From Luxibacter massiliensis (GTDB lineage Bacteria > Bacillota > Clostridia > Lachnospirales > Lachnospiraceae): 64,000 nucleotides of DNA. The translations under genes and the position numbers were made by a program. Positions 7,428-13,778 of the stretch are shown in pieces. The DNA lies in contig NZ_UWOE01000001.1 of NCBI RefSeq assembly GCF_900604355.1, positions 496,001-560,000 on the forward strand. The letters run 5' to 3'. The notes below the pieces were generated by a model. That model was given only the letters and a program-made list of their open reading frames with translations. It made no database searches and had not been told where the DNA came from. Within the stretch, counting starts at the first letter, position 1; every line of letters starts with the position of its first letter.

Positions 7428-7533
7428 TGACTGTCCTGCCTGACAGTGTGTTTTAGCCAAACTAAATCTCTGTGGCAGCCTAACCGCTATGCCCATAGTT
7501 TGGCTGGAACATACCGATAATTGTGACAATCAG
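7428..7533 (+). repeat. Structured dispersed element, copy 1 of 2
   Basis: Starting CAGTGTGTTT at 7444, with inner stem AGCCAAACTA (from 7455) / TAGTTTGGCT (to 7505), then GGAACATACCG and a conserved tail ATTGTGACAATCAG. An outer pairing CTGACTGTC (7428-7436) / GACAATCAG is also possible. Copy 2 is at 12336. It lies in a convergent gap after the S11 remnant. Confidence 0.65.
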
Positions 7534-7569
7534 CAAGGTACATGATTCATCAGACATTCTGCAGGAGGT

Positions 7570-8028
7570 TTACTTTCTGGCAGCCGATAATTTTTCGAGG
7601 GCATATTCCAGCTCCTTGGAAAACCAGATAAGCATCTCCTGGTAAACCTGTTTTTTTATATCGCAATTCTCAACACCGCAGAGATATCTCGGGGTGAGGG
7701 CGGGGGTTTCCTCCTGTTTTATTCTGATATAGAGTGTCCTGAGTAAATTGGAATTTTGTGTATTTACAGTATCCAAATACTTTTCGACCTTTTTTGGGTC
7801 TCCTTTTGTGATTGCTATTTCAAATGCACGTCGCATTGCGCGCTCTACGCGGGAGGATGTTGTATCTCTCCGGCGGGCAATTTCATGATAAAGTGCACAG
7901 ACCTTCCCATCTGTATAGTAGGAATCGGTGTCAAATATCTCCATAGCATCGCAAATGTAGGTAAATCCCTTGATACTAGCGGGAATCCCGATGCATAGTA
8001 GTGTGTCAACTACATCCTTCTTCATCAT
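7570..8028 (-). CDS. Stand-alone Spo0A C-terminal (effector) domain protein
   Basis: The 152-residue protein has no receiver domain but residues about 10-85 match the Spo0A DNA-binding domain: GIPASIKGFTYICDAMEI at the start of the fold and the recognition helix TTSSRVERAMRRAFEIA. In full-length Spo0A this domain binds the 0A box. Here it is fused instead to about 65 extra residues of unknown function that end in a charged helix. The start ATG 8028 has GAGAGGAAAA before it. Its transcript starts at a consensus promoter 200 bp upstream and carries a structured leader element. It may bind 0A-type boxes without phosphorylation control, or act with another sensor; both are inference. Confidence 0.85.
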   Translation of the reverse strand: MMKKDVVDTLLCIGIPASIKGFTYICDAMEIFDTDSYYTDGKVCALYHEIARRRDTTSSRVERAMRRAFEIAITKGDPKKVEKYLDTVNTQNSNLLRTLYIRIKQEETPALTPRYLCGVENCDIKKQVYQEMLIWFSKELEYALEKLSAARK

Positions 8029-8075
8029 TTTTTCCTCTCTTTCCTTTATTGATCACGATATCAGGCTATATTTAT

Positions 8076-8166
8076 TTTATTCCCACAAGTAACCAGCTAA
8101 CGGATATGTTCACTTGTCCGTTTGGCGGCTGCTGCGAGGATCTAATACCCCGTTGCCTGCATCACT
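8076..8166 (-). promoter_or_regulatory. 5' leader structured element, copy A (before Spo0A-like gene)
   Basis: About 90 nt homologous to 14792-14883 and 40866-40955. On the minus strand it lies between the promoter at 8231-8259 and the start codon at 8028. Shared blocks are GGTATTAGA, GCAGCAGCC, a GGACA...TATCC hairpin and the 3' end GGGAATAA. Confidence 0.8.
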
Positions 8167-8230
8167 GCTAGTTTGACGCCCCGTACGCGTGCATCGGGGT
8201 CTCTAACTAAGTATAACTCACAATGCAACT

Positions 8231-8259
8231 ATTATATGTCTATATACAACAATTGTCAA
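8231..8259 (-). promoter_or_regulatory. Sigma-A promoter for the Spo0A-like gene
   Basis: On the minus strand the sequence reads TTGACA (8259-8254), 17 bp, TATAAT (8236-8231), a perfect consensus. It is back to back with the plus-strand promoter at 8270-8298. The predicted transcript runs through leader element A into the gene at 8028. Confidence 0.85.
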
Positions 8260-8269
8260 TAACTTTTTG

Positions 8270-8298
8270 TTGACAATGTACAAGTTTTAATTTACTAT
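8270..8298 (+). promoter_or_regulatory. Sigma-A promoter for the XRE gene
   Basis: TTGACA (8270-8275), 17 bp, TACTAT (8293-8298). The -35 boxes of this and the divergent promoter form the inverted repeat ATTGTCAA / TTGACAAT (8252-8259, 8270-8277) with a 10-bp centre, so one bound protein could block both. Confidence 0.8.
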
Positions 8299-8310
8299 GA
8301 GAAATGATCG

Positions 8311-8409
8311 CGGGACCAATAAGCCATAAGCCTTATGTTTATACAAAAATATAGGCGTATTCCCTCCATATATGCAGGGAATTGAAAAGGCAAATGTCGC
8401 TGGTTCCCG
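8311..8409 (+). promoter_or_regulatory. Predicted three-way-junction leader upstream of XRE gene
   Basis: Between the promoter and the TTG start at 8451 the RNA can fold as an outer stem CGGGACCA (8311-8318) / TGGTTCCCG (8401-8409), a hairpin CATAA-GCC-TTATG (8325-8337) and a hairpin ATTCCCT / AGGGAAT (8359-8382). I do not recognise a known riboswitch class. No gene is visible in 8029-8450. Confidence 0.5.
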
Positions 8410-8450
8410 TTTCAAGCAGTATTCAATAAACCAGAAAGGATTATAAAAAA

Positions 8451-8825
8451 TTGAAAGATCGTATAAAGCTTATCAGAAAGAATGCCGGTATGACCCAGCA
8501 AGAATTCGCAAAGCGTATTGGGGTTTCCAGAAATACTATTGCCACTTATGAGACAAGTGTGAGGGTTCCGATTGATGCAATACTTATATCCTTATGCCGG
8601 GAATTTAACGTAGATGAAACGTGGCTTAGAACTGGAAAAGGGGAGATGTATGTAGAGACAAACCCTGATGTAAAATTATCCCAATGGTTTGGGCGGCTGC
8701 TGTGTGAGGATCCGGCTTCGTTTAAGAAACAGTTCATACTTACATTGAGCGAACTCACGGAAGGTGAATGGGGTGCTCTGCAGAAATTAGTTGACGCTCT
8801 TATTTCCAAAAGGCCTTCTGGTTAA
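8451..8825 (+). CDS. XRE-family helix-turn-helix regulator
   Basis: A 124-residue protein with an N-terminal Cro/CI-type HTH at residues 1-60 (GMTQQEFAKRIGVSRNTIAT, then DETWLRTGKGEMY, the usual end of this HTH class). The C-terminal half (about 65-124) is alpha-helical and not recognised. Translation begins at TTG 8451 after GAAAGGA. Its product could be the protein acting on the divergent promoters at 8231-8298. The architecture resembles phage-derived regulators common in Lachnospiraceae, but no other phage genes are nearby. Confidence 0.85.
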   Translation: MKDRIKLIRKNAGMTQQEFAKRIGVSRNTIATYETSVRVPIDAILISLCREFNVDETWLRTGKGEMYVETNPDVKLSQWFGRLLCEDPASFKKQFILTLSELTEGEWGALQKLVDALISKRPSG

Positions 8826-8923
8826 ACATTGCCGAGCAGCGCTTTTATAAATTCATAAATACATTTAAGCTGCGCTTGGTTCGCCTTTTTAATTAATTGA
8901 ATAATTTGAAGTTTCTTGTCCAT
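8822..8923 (-). CDS. Small ORF, 33 residues, unknown function
   Basis: The minus strand has GGAGGAAGC directly before ATG at 8923 and an open frame of 33 codons ending at 8822, overlapping the XRE stop by 3 bp. The peptide is basic and helical, starting MDKKLQIIQLIKKANQAQLK, with a hydrophobic C-terminal face (YEFIKALL). It is not recognised. The strong ribosome site supports translation; it could be a small modulator linked to the regulators on either side. Confidence 0.55.
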   Translation of the reverse strand: MDKKLQIIQLIKKANQAQLKCIYEFIKALLGNV

Positions 8924-9003
8924 GCTTCCTCCATACCCCAAATATATTATTACTCAACATAACGTTATCAGTCTACGATATGTAGGGATAAAAGTCAATC
9001 TAA

Positions 9004-9024
9004 TTTTACAAATTTCTTGTAAAA
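9004..9024. promoter_or_regulatory. Candidate operator upstream of XRE/S24-like gene
   Basis: Perfect inverted repeat TTTTACAA (9004-9011) / TTGTAAAA (9017-9024) with a 5-bp centre, 65 bp before the start at 9089. A second palindrome AATTTC-AAA-GAAATT is at 9032-9046. Both are typical in size for binding of a dimeric CI-like repressor. Confidence 0.45.
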
Positions 9025-9088
9025 TATGTTGAATTTCAAAGAAATTTGTAGTAAACTTGGTAATATAAAAGTGGGAAGGAGGCTTTAT

Positions 9089-9832
9089 ATGGCCATTGGT
9101 GGAAGATTGCGCAAACGCCGTGTGGAGATGGATCTTTCTAGGAATAAGCTTGCCGAAATGGTCCATGTCACACCCTCAGCTATAGCAAATTATGAGAATG
9201 GAGTGAGCTATCCTAAGCCAGATATACTTATCTCCTTGATTATTGCTCTTGAAGTAGATGCGAACTACCTATACCAGGACTACTTGTCAAATAATACGAT
9301 CCGCAGGATATATGGCAATGAACTTTCCGAGGAAGAGAAGGAAGCTGTGGCAAAATATAGGTATTTGACGAAAAATGGCAAGCGTCTAGTAAGAATGATC
9401 ATAGATGAAGAATATATGCGTATACAGGCTGAAGACTGGACAACGCTGCCTTGTTGGCAGCCTGGGAGCAGGGTCAACAATACTGGATTTATTTTGCAGG
9501 ATATGGCCCAGACTATAAGGATTCCTAAAATGTATCTGCCGGGGGAGACGGATTTCTGCCTGCAGATACAGATTGACCGTTATGAGCCTATATTTCAAAA
9601 ATATGATGTGATAGCTGTAAAGGGGGGCAAGGTCAGACATAATGAGATGGGGATTTTCTCTCTGAATGACGTGTGTTATATCAGAGTCCTGTGTAAAGAT
9701 GGAGACTCTATACGTCTTAGGGCGCTCAATGTTATGGATCCTGAAATTGAAGTGGCAAAAGATGACCGGTTTCGCTGCATTGGGAAAGTTTTAGGGAAAG
9801 TCTATGGGACATATGAAATTAAGGACAACTAG
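9089..9832 (+). CDS. CI-like regulator: HTH plus inactive S24-type domain
   Basis: The start at 9089 follows AAGGAGG (9076-9082), giving 247 residues. Residues about 5-65 are an XRE HTH (LRKRRVEMDLSRNKLAEMV, TPSAIANYENG). The C-terminal half has the LexA/CI S24 fold order, but where active peptidases have GDSMEP this one has IDRYEP, and where they have a catalytic Lys in the following strand it has YIRVL. Both catalytic positions therefore look lost, so RecA-driven self-cleavage is unlikely. It may work as a plain repressor whose C-terminal domain only dimerises or binds a ligand. Palindromes at 9004-9046 may be its operator. Confidence 0.85.
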   Translation: MAIGGRLRKRRVEMDLSRNKLAEMVHVTPSAIANYENGVSYPKPDILISLIIALEVDANYLYQDYLSNNTIRRIYGNELSEEEKEAVAKYRYLTKNGKRLVRMIIDEEYMRIQAEDWTTLPCWQPGSRVNNTGFILQDMAQTIRIPKMYLPGETDFCLQIQIDRYEPIFQKYDVIAVKGGKVRHNEMGIFSLNDVCYIRVLCKDGDSIRLRALNVMDPEIEVAKDDRFRCIGKVLGKVYGTYEIKDN

Positions 9833-9985
9833 TCTGAATATATATCTTATTGGATATTAGCAGTTCAGTAAGGCATAAAAAAACATAACTTAATATATGT
9901 GATGTTTGTATTTTTGATTGGATTGTACTAAAATAATACTGAGCGGTATATACTTTTTGATACTTCGTATAGGAGAATAGGATGG

Positions 9986-12259
9986 ATGAGAAAGGAAGAT
10001 GGTTTGGTTTCTGACTATCGGGGACCTTTTATTGTGAGAGGAATCCAGATTATTTTTATTTCTGGTATAATTATTGTGGCGCTACTGGTTTCAGTCTGGA
10101 ATGCATTAGGGCTGAAAGATGCATTGAACCGCAGGACCCAGGAGTATTTGAATGATAAGACATCGCAGATGACAGGGACTATACATGATTCAATTCAGTT
10201 TAATATAGATTCTCTGTTAATGATTGCAGATTCAGTTGGACAGATCAGAAGCTTCCAGGAAGGCCAGAACCTGCAGGAGTTTTTAGAAAGAAAAGCGCGG
10301 ATCTTGGATTTTGATTCTGTGATACAGATAGACAGAGAAGGGGGCGGGGTATCCTCCAACCCAGATTCATCTGTAAAGCATGACATACTGTGCGATTTGC
10401 CCAGCGTGCAGGCCTCTTTTGAGGGAGAAGTCTGTACAAGTTATCTGGGCGGCCAGGAGATCTTTTATTCTGTCCCAGTATATGTACAGGATGAAGTCTC
10501 AGATGTAATTGTGGGCATACGCAGTAAGGAGAGTATGCAGGAGATGATCGACTCCAAAAGCTTTGATGGACGTACCTTAAGCTGTATTATTGACAGCAGC
10601 GGCCAAGTTGTACTTTCCCCCAGCGACCTGAAACCCTTTCTTCAGTTAGATGATTTGTTTAAGAGTGACCAAGATGGGGAACTGGCTTTAGAGATAGAGA
10701 ACATGGGCGAGAATATGGAGGAGGGGAAGGAGGGCGTTCTGGAGTTTGCCTCCAGCACCCAGGAGGACTTATTCCTGTCCTACAATTCGCTTGGTGTGAA
10801 TGACTGGTTTTTACTTACGATTATTCCCAATGACCTCATATCAGGAGGGTCAGAGGCATACATTTTACGATTCTATCTGATTTTAGGATTCATGTCCCTG
10901 GTGTTCCTTGCATTTATAATAATGGTATTTCACTTATTCAATGAGAGCCGCAGGAGGCTGGAGCATTTTGCTTTTCTCGATGACGTGACGGGAGGGATGA
11001 ATAATGCAGCTTTCCAGCTGAAATACCGGGAGGCCTCCCAGTCCATGAAACCCTTTAGCTATACAATCGTTATGCTGGATGTGAAGGGGTTCAAGCTGGT
11101 GAATGAAATGTTTGGCATAGATGGAGGAAATCATATGCTTTCTTACATCTATGAAGTGATCCGGCATTACATAAATGTAAAGGATAATGAGTTTGTGGCC
11201 CGGAGTGAGTCAGATCATTTCTTTTTATGTATGAAAGAGTGTGAGCCGGTCATGATCCAGACAAGGCTGAATCAGATTATTAAAGAAGTAAATGCTTTCC
11301 GCAATACGGACGTATCCCCATTCCCAGTTGTTTTCCAGCAGGGGGCATGCATTATTAATGATCCTGGACAGGAAATAACGATTCTTCAGGACCGGACGAG
11401 AATTGCATATCAGAGCATGGAAAATGAAAGCTGTGAAAAATGTATTTTTTACGATGATATATTCGCAGAGAAGATCAAGAAAGAGCAGGAGCTCAACGCT
11501 TTGTTTGAGGAGTCTCTGAAGAACAATGATTTCCAGGTTTATCTGCAGCCTAAGATTAGTACGAAGGATAGTATGGTGGCAGGGGCAGAGGCGCTTGTGC
11601 GCTGGGTTCATCCTCAGAAGGGGATGATTTTCCCTTCCGATTTTATTCCGTTGTTTGAAAAGAACGGCAAAATATGCCGCTTAGATTTGTATATGTTTGA
11701 ATCTGTATGCAGGCTTATTGATGACTGGAGGAACAGGGGGCGGGAATTGGTTCCGATTTCAGTCAACCTGTCCAGGCAGCATTTCCAGCATGAGGGATAT
11801 TTGGAACCTTTTGCCAAGGTTGCTCGGAAATACAACATTCCTGAGGGGATCATTGAATTAGAGCTGACGGAGTCCACCTTTTTTGATGACAAACAGATTA
11901 ATATAGTAAAAGAAGGCATTAGCCAAATGCATAAATTAGGGTTTAAGTGCTCACTGGATGATTTCGGCTCTGGATTTTCTTCATTGGGACTTTTGAAAGA
12001 GTTTGATGTGGATGTTCTGAAATTAGACAGGCGGTTTTTCCTGGATATGTCCAGAAAAAAGGCAAAGGATGTGATTTCCTGTCTGATTGAACTGGCTGCA
12101 AAGCTCCACGTTAAAACTGTGGCAGAGGGGATTGAGGAACTCTGGCAAGTGGAATATCTGCGCCGGGTAAATTGTGATATGATTCAGGGATATGTATATT
12201 CTAAGCCGCTGCCAGTAAATGAGTTTGAGAGATGGACGGACAGAAAACAACAGGCTTAA
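9986..12259 (+). CDS. Membrane c-di-GMP phosphodiesterase (Cache-GGDEF-EAL)
   Basis: A 757-residue membrane sensor. TM1 is at about 18-40, an extracellular Cache-like sensor follows, TM2 is at about 294-316, a GGDEF domain spans about 330-480 and an EAL domain about 495-750. The GGDEF signature is degenerate (RSESDHF around residue 404), so cyclase activity is not expected; it may bind GTP allosterically. The EAL domain keeps the catalytic set: EALVRW (about 534), SVNLSRQ, LELTEST, DDFGSGFSS, KLDRRF and VAEGIE. It should hydrolyse c-di-GMP in response to an extracellular ligand. It appears monocistronic. Start ATG 9986 follows AGGAG at 9971. Confidence 0.93.
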   Translation: MRKEDGLVSDYRGPFIVRGIQIIFISGIIIVALLVSVWNALGLKDALNRRTQEYLNDKTSQMTGTIHDSIQFNIDSLLMIADSVGQIRSFQEGQNLQEFLERKARILDFDSVIQIDREGGGVSSNPDSSVKHDILCDLPSVQASFEGEVCTSYLGGQEIFYSVPVYVQDEVSDVIVGIRSKESMQEMIDSKSFDGRTLSCIIDSSGQVVLSPSDLKPFLQLDDLFKSDQDGELALEIENMGENMEEGKEGVLEFASSTQEDLFLSYNSLGVNDWFLLTIIPNDLISGGSEAYILRFYLILGFMSLVFLAFIIMVFHLFNESRRRLEHFAFLDDVTGGMNNAAFQLKYREASQSMKPFSYTIVMLDVKGFKLVNEMFGIDGGNHMLSYIYEVIRHYINVKDNEFVARSESDHFFLCMKECEPVMIQTRLNQIIKEVNAFRNTDVSPFPVVFQQGACIINDPGQEITILQDRTRIAYQSMENESCEKCIFYDDIFAEKIKKEQELNALFEESLKNNDFQVYLQPKISTKDSMVAGAEALVRWVHPQKGMIFPSDFIPLFEKNGKICRLDLYMFESVCRLIDDWRNRGRELVPISVNLSRQHFQHEGYLEPFAKVARKYNIPEGIIELELTESTFFDDKQINIVKEGISQMHKLGFKCSLDDFGSGFSSLGLLKEFDVDVLKLDRRFFLDMSRKKAKDVISCLIELAAKLHVKTVAEGIEELWQVEYLRRVNCDMIQGYVYSKPLPVNEFERWTDRKQQA

Positions 12260-12311
12260 AATGTCTGGTATAGGTAAGCTGGCTGTTATGTCTTAGATAA
12301 TTGAAAATAAC

Positions 12312-12329
12312 GGGGCAGCCGCCTGCCCC
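12312..12329 (+). terminator. Short GC hairpin after the EAL gene
   Basis: GGGGCAG-CCGC-CTGCCCC, 7-bp stem with a 4-nt loop, 52 bp after the stop codon. The following sequence (ATTTAG) lacks a good T-run, so it may be a weak terminator or part of the structured element that follows. Confidence 0.35.
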
Positions 12330-12335
12330 ATTTAG

Positions 12336-12420
12336 CAGTGTGTTTCATCTGGATTTAATCAGCGCAGTAGGATGCGGACGATAATTTGGATGGAACACAC
12401 TGTTAATGTGGACAGTCAGG
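12336..12420 (+). repeat. Structured dispersed element, copy 2 of 2
   Basis: CAGTGTGTTT at 12336, inner stem ATCTGGATT / AATTTGGAT, then GGAACACACTG and the tail ATGTGGACAGTCAG. Compared with copy 1 (7444) the outer 9-bp stem is fully paired here, and the inner stem differs in sequence but still pairs using three G-U wobbles. It lies in a convergent gap between the EAL gene and the ferredoxin gene. Confidence 0.65.
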
Positions 12421-12492
12421 CACACGAGAGATTGGGGGCATACTAGTTGCACCGTAGGATGGGTATTGTAGAAAGTAAACCTGGAGTATATT

Positions 12493-12515
12493 CCCCATGT
12501 CCTGTGGGGTGTTTT
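12493..12515 (+). terminator. Weak hairpin terminator
   Basis: CCCCA (12493-12497), 7-nt loop, TGGGG (12505-12509), followed by TGTTTT. It lies 40 bp before the convergent ferredoxin stop. The short stem makes this a low-confidence terminator. Confidence 0.35.
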
Positions 12516-12553
12516 GTAAATTGGGGATTATGGAAGGCTTGAAGGCGTGGGAT

Positions 12554-12739
12554 TTACTCTACATGGATTACACTTACCGGGCAGTTATCTGCGGCTTCCT
12601 GCGCAGTACTTTCTGTATCAGATGTAATTTCAGCAGTAACCTCCGCCAGGCCGTCATCGGCCATACTAAATATTTCTGGACAGGTTCCAGCACAGAGTCC
12701 ACATCCGATACACCCGTCTCTGTCAATGGTAGCTTTCAT
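12554..12739 (-). CDS. Single-cluster [4Fe-4S] ferredoxin
   Basis: A 61-residue electron carrier of the Thermotoga/Desulfovibrio monocluster type. Cys10, Cys13 and Cys16 (GCIGCGLCAG) and the C-terminal cysteine in NCPVSVI ligate one cluster; a further cysteine in TCPEIF replaces the second-cluster region. The body is acidic (DDGLAEVTAEITSDTES), as usual for ferredoxins. AAAGGAG precedes the ATG on the minus strand. It is divergent from the ferredoxin-nitroreductase gene at 12966, which may be a redox partner. Confidence 0.95.
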   Translation of the reverse strand: MKATIDRDGCIGCGLCAGTCPEIFSMADDGLAEVTAEITSDTESTAQEAADNCPVSVIHVE

Positions 12740-12965
12740 GATAATATCTTTCTCCTTTCACAGACATTTTACCCGGCAGTCTTTTAGTGGGCAGGTTTAC
12801 AAGTATAGCTGTCCAGACGGCCGTGTATATATAGTATGTCCAGTAAATAGGAGATTTAGTAGCAGTTTCTTCCAAAAAATACATATTTTTAATATAACAA
12901 AGGACTTATAGGAGATTTTTTACTGTTTGTGCCGCCGCTTGAAGGCGAAGAAAGGGAAAGTCATT

Positions 12966-13757
12966 ATGGTAGAGATAAATCAGGAACGATGTGTTGGCTG
13001 TGGCGCCTGTGCCAGAGACTGTTTTGGCAAGGCCATACGCATGGCAGACAATAAAGCATCTATTATAAGGGAGTGTATGCAGTGTGGCCACTGTGTGGCA
13101 TTATGTCCTGTAAAGGCAGTTTCAATTCCAGAGTATGATATGGAAGGTGTGGAGGAGTATAATCCACAGACGTTCCATGTTGAACCTGAAAATTTGCTGC
13201 ATGCTGTCAAGTTCAGGAGGAGTATCCGTAATTACAGGCAGGATAAGATTGAGAGAGACAAGGCAGGACGTGTGTTGGAGGCCGGCCGTTATACGGCTAC
13301 TGCAAGGAACATGCAGGACTGTACTTTTATTTTTGTCCAGAATACTCTGGAAGAGTTCAGGGAACTTTTGTGGGGGCAGATGCCGGAAGTAGTGGCACAG
13401 CTGCATAAAAATGCGCCGGCATATGCAAGAATATTTGGCCGTTTCTATGAGAATTGGAAGAAAGATCCCTGTGATGATTCTCTTTTCTTTCATGCGCCGG
13501 CTTTTTTGGCGATTGCGTCAGACAACCCATTGGATGGAGGACTTGCAGCAGCCAATATTGAGAATATGGCAGTGGCTGAGGGACTGGGGGTTTTATACAG
13601 CGGTTATCTGATGCGGATAGTAAATAGCAGTACCCAATTAAAAGAATGGCTTGGCATGGAGGATAAGACAGCTTCCTGCTGTATGCTTCTGGGGTATCCT
13701 GCTGTGTCCTACAGAAGGACGGCCCCCAGGGGGAAGGGGCATATTGTCTGGAAATAA
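12966..13757 (+). CDS. Nitroreductase fused to an N-terminal 2[4Fe-4S] ferredoxin
   Basis: In this 263-residue protein residues 1-65 carry two four-cysteine clusters (CVGCGACARDC and CMQCGHCVALCP). From about residue 85 there is an FMN nitroreductase fold (FRRSIRNYRQDKIERD, then ARNMQDCTFIFV and GLGVLYSGYL). The fusion lets ferredoxin electrons pass straight to FMN for reduction of nitro, quinone or enoate substrates; the substrate is unknown. ATG 12966 follows AAAGGGAAAG. The reading frame extends upstream to 12927 without a ribosome site, so that longer start was rejected. Confidence 0.9.
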   Translation: MVEINQERCVGCGACARDCFGKAIRMADNKASIIRECMQCGHCVALCPVKAVSIPEYDMEGVEEYNPQTFHVEPENLLHAVKFRRSIRNYRQDKIERDKAGRVLEAGRYTATARNMQDCTFIFVQNTLEEFRELLWGQMPEVVAQLHKNAPAYARIFGRFYENWKKDPCDDSLFFHAPAFLAIASDNPLDGGLAAANIENMAVAEGLGVLYSGYLMRIVNSSTQLKEWLGMEDKTASCCMLLGYPAVSYRRTAPRGKGHIVWK

Positions 13758-13778
13758 TAAGGCCAGGCAGGTGCAGGC

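Noticed and set aside
8451..9832. Prophage
   Set aside because: Two phage-like regulators are present, but there is no integrase, structural, lysis or replication gene.
11190..11220. Active diguanylate cyclase
   Set aside because: The GGDEF signature is replaced by SESDHF.
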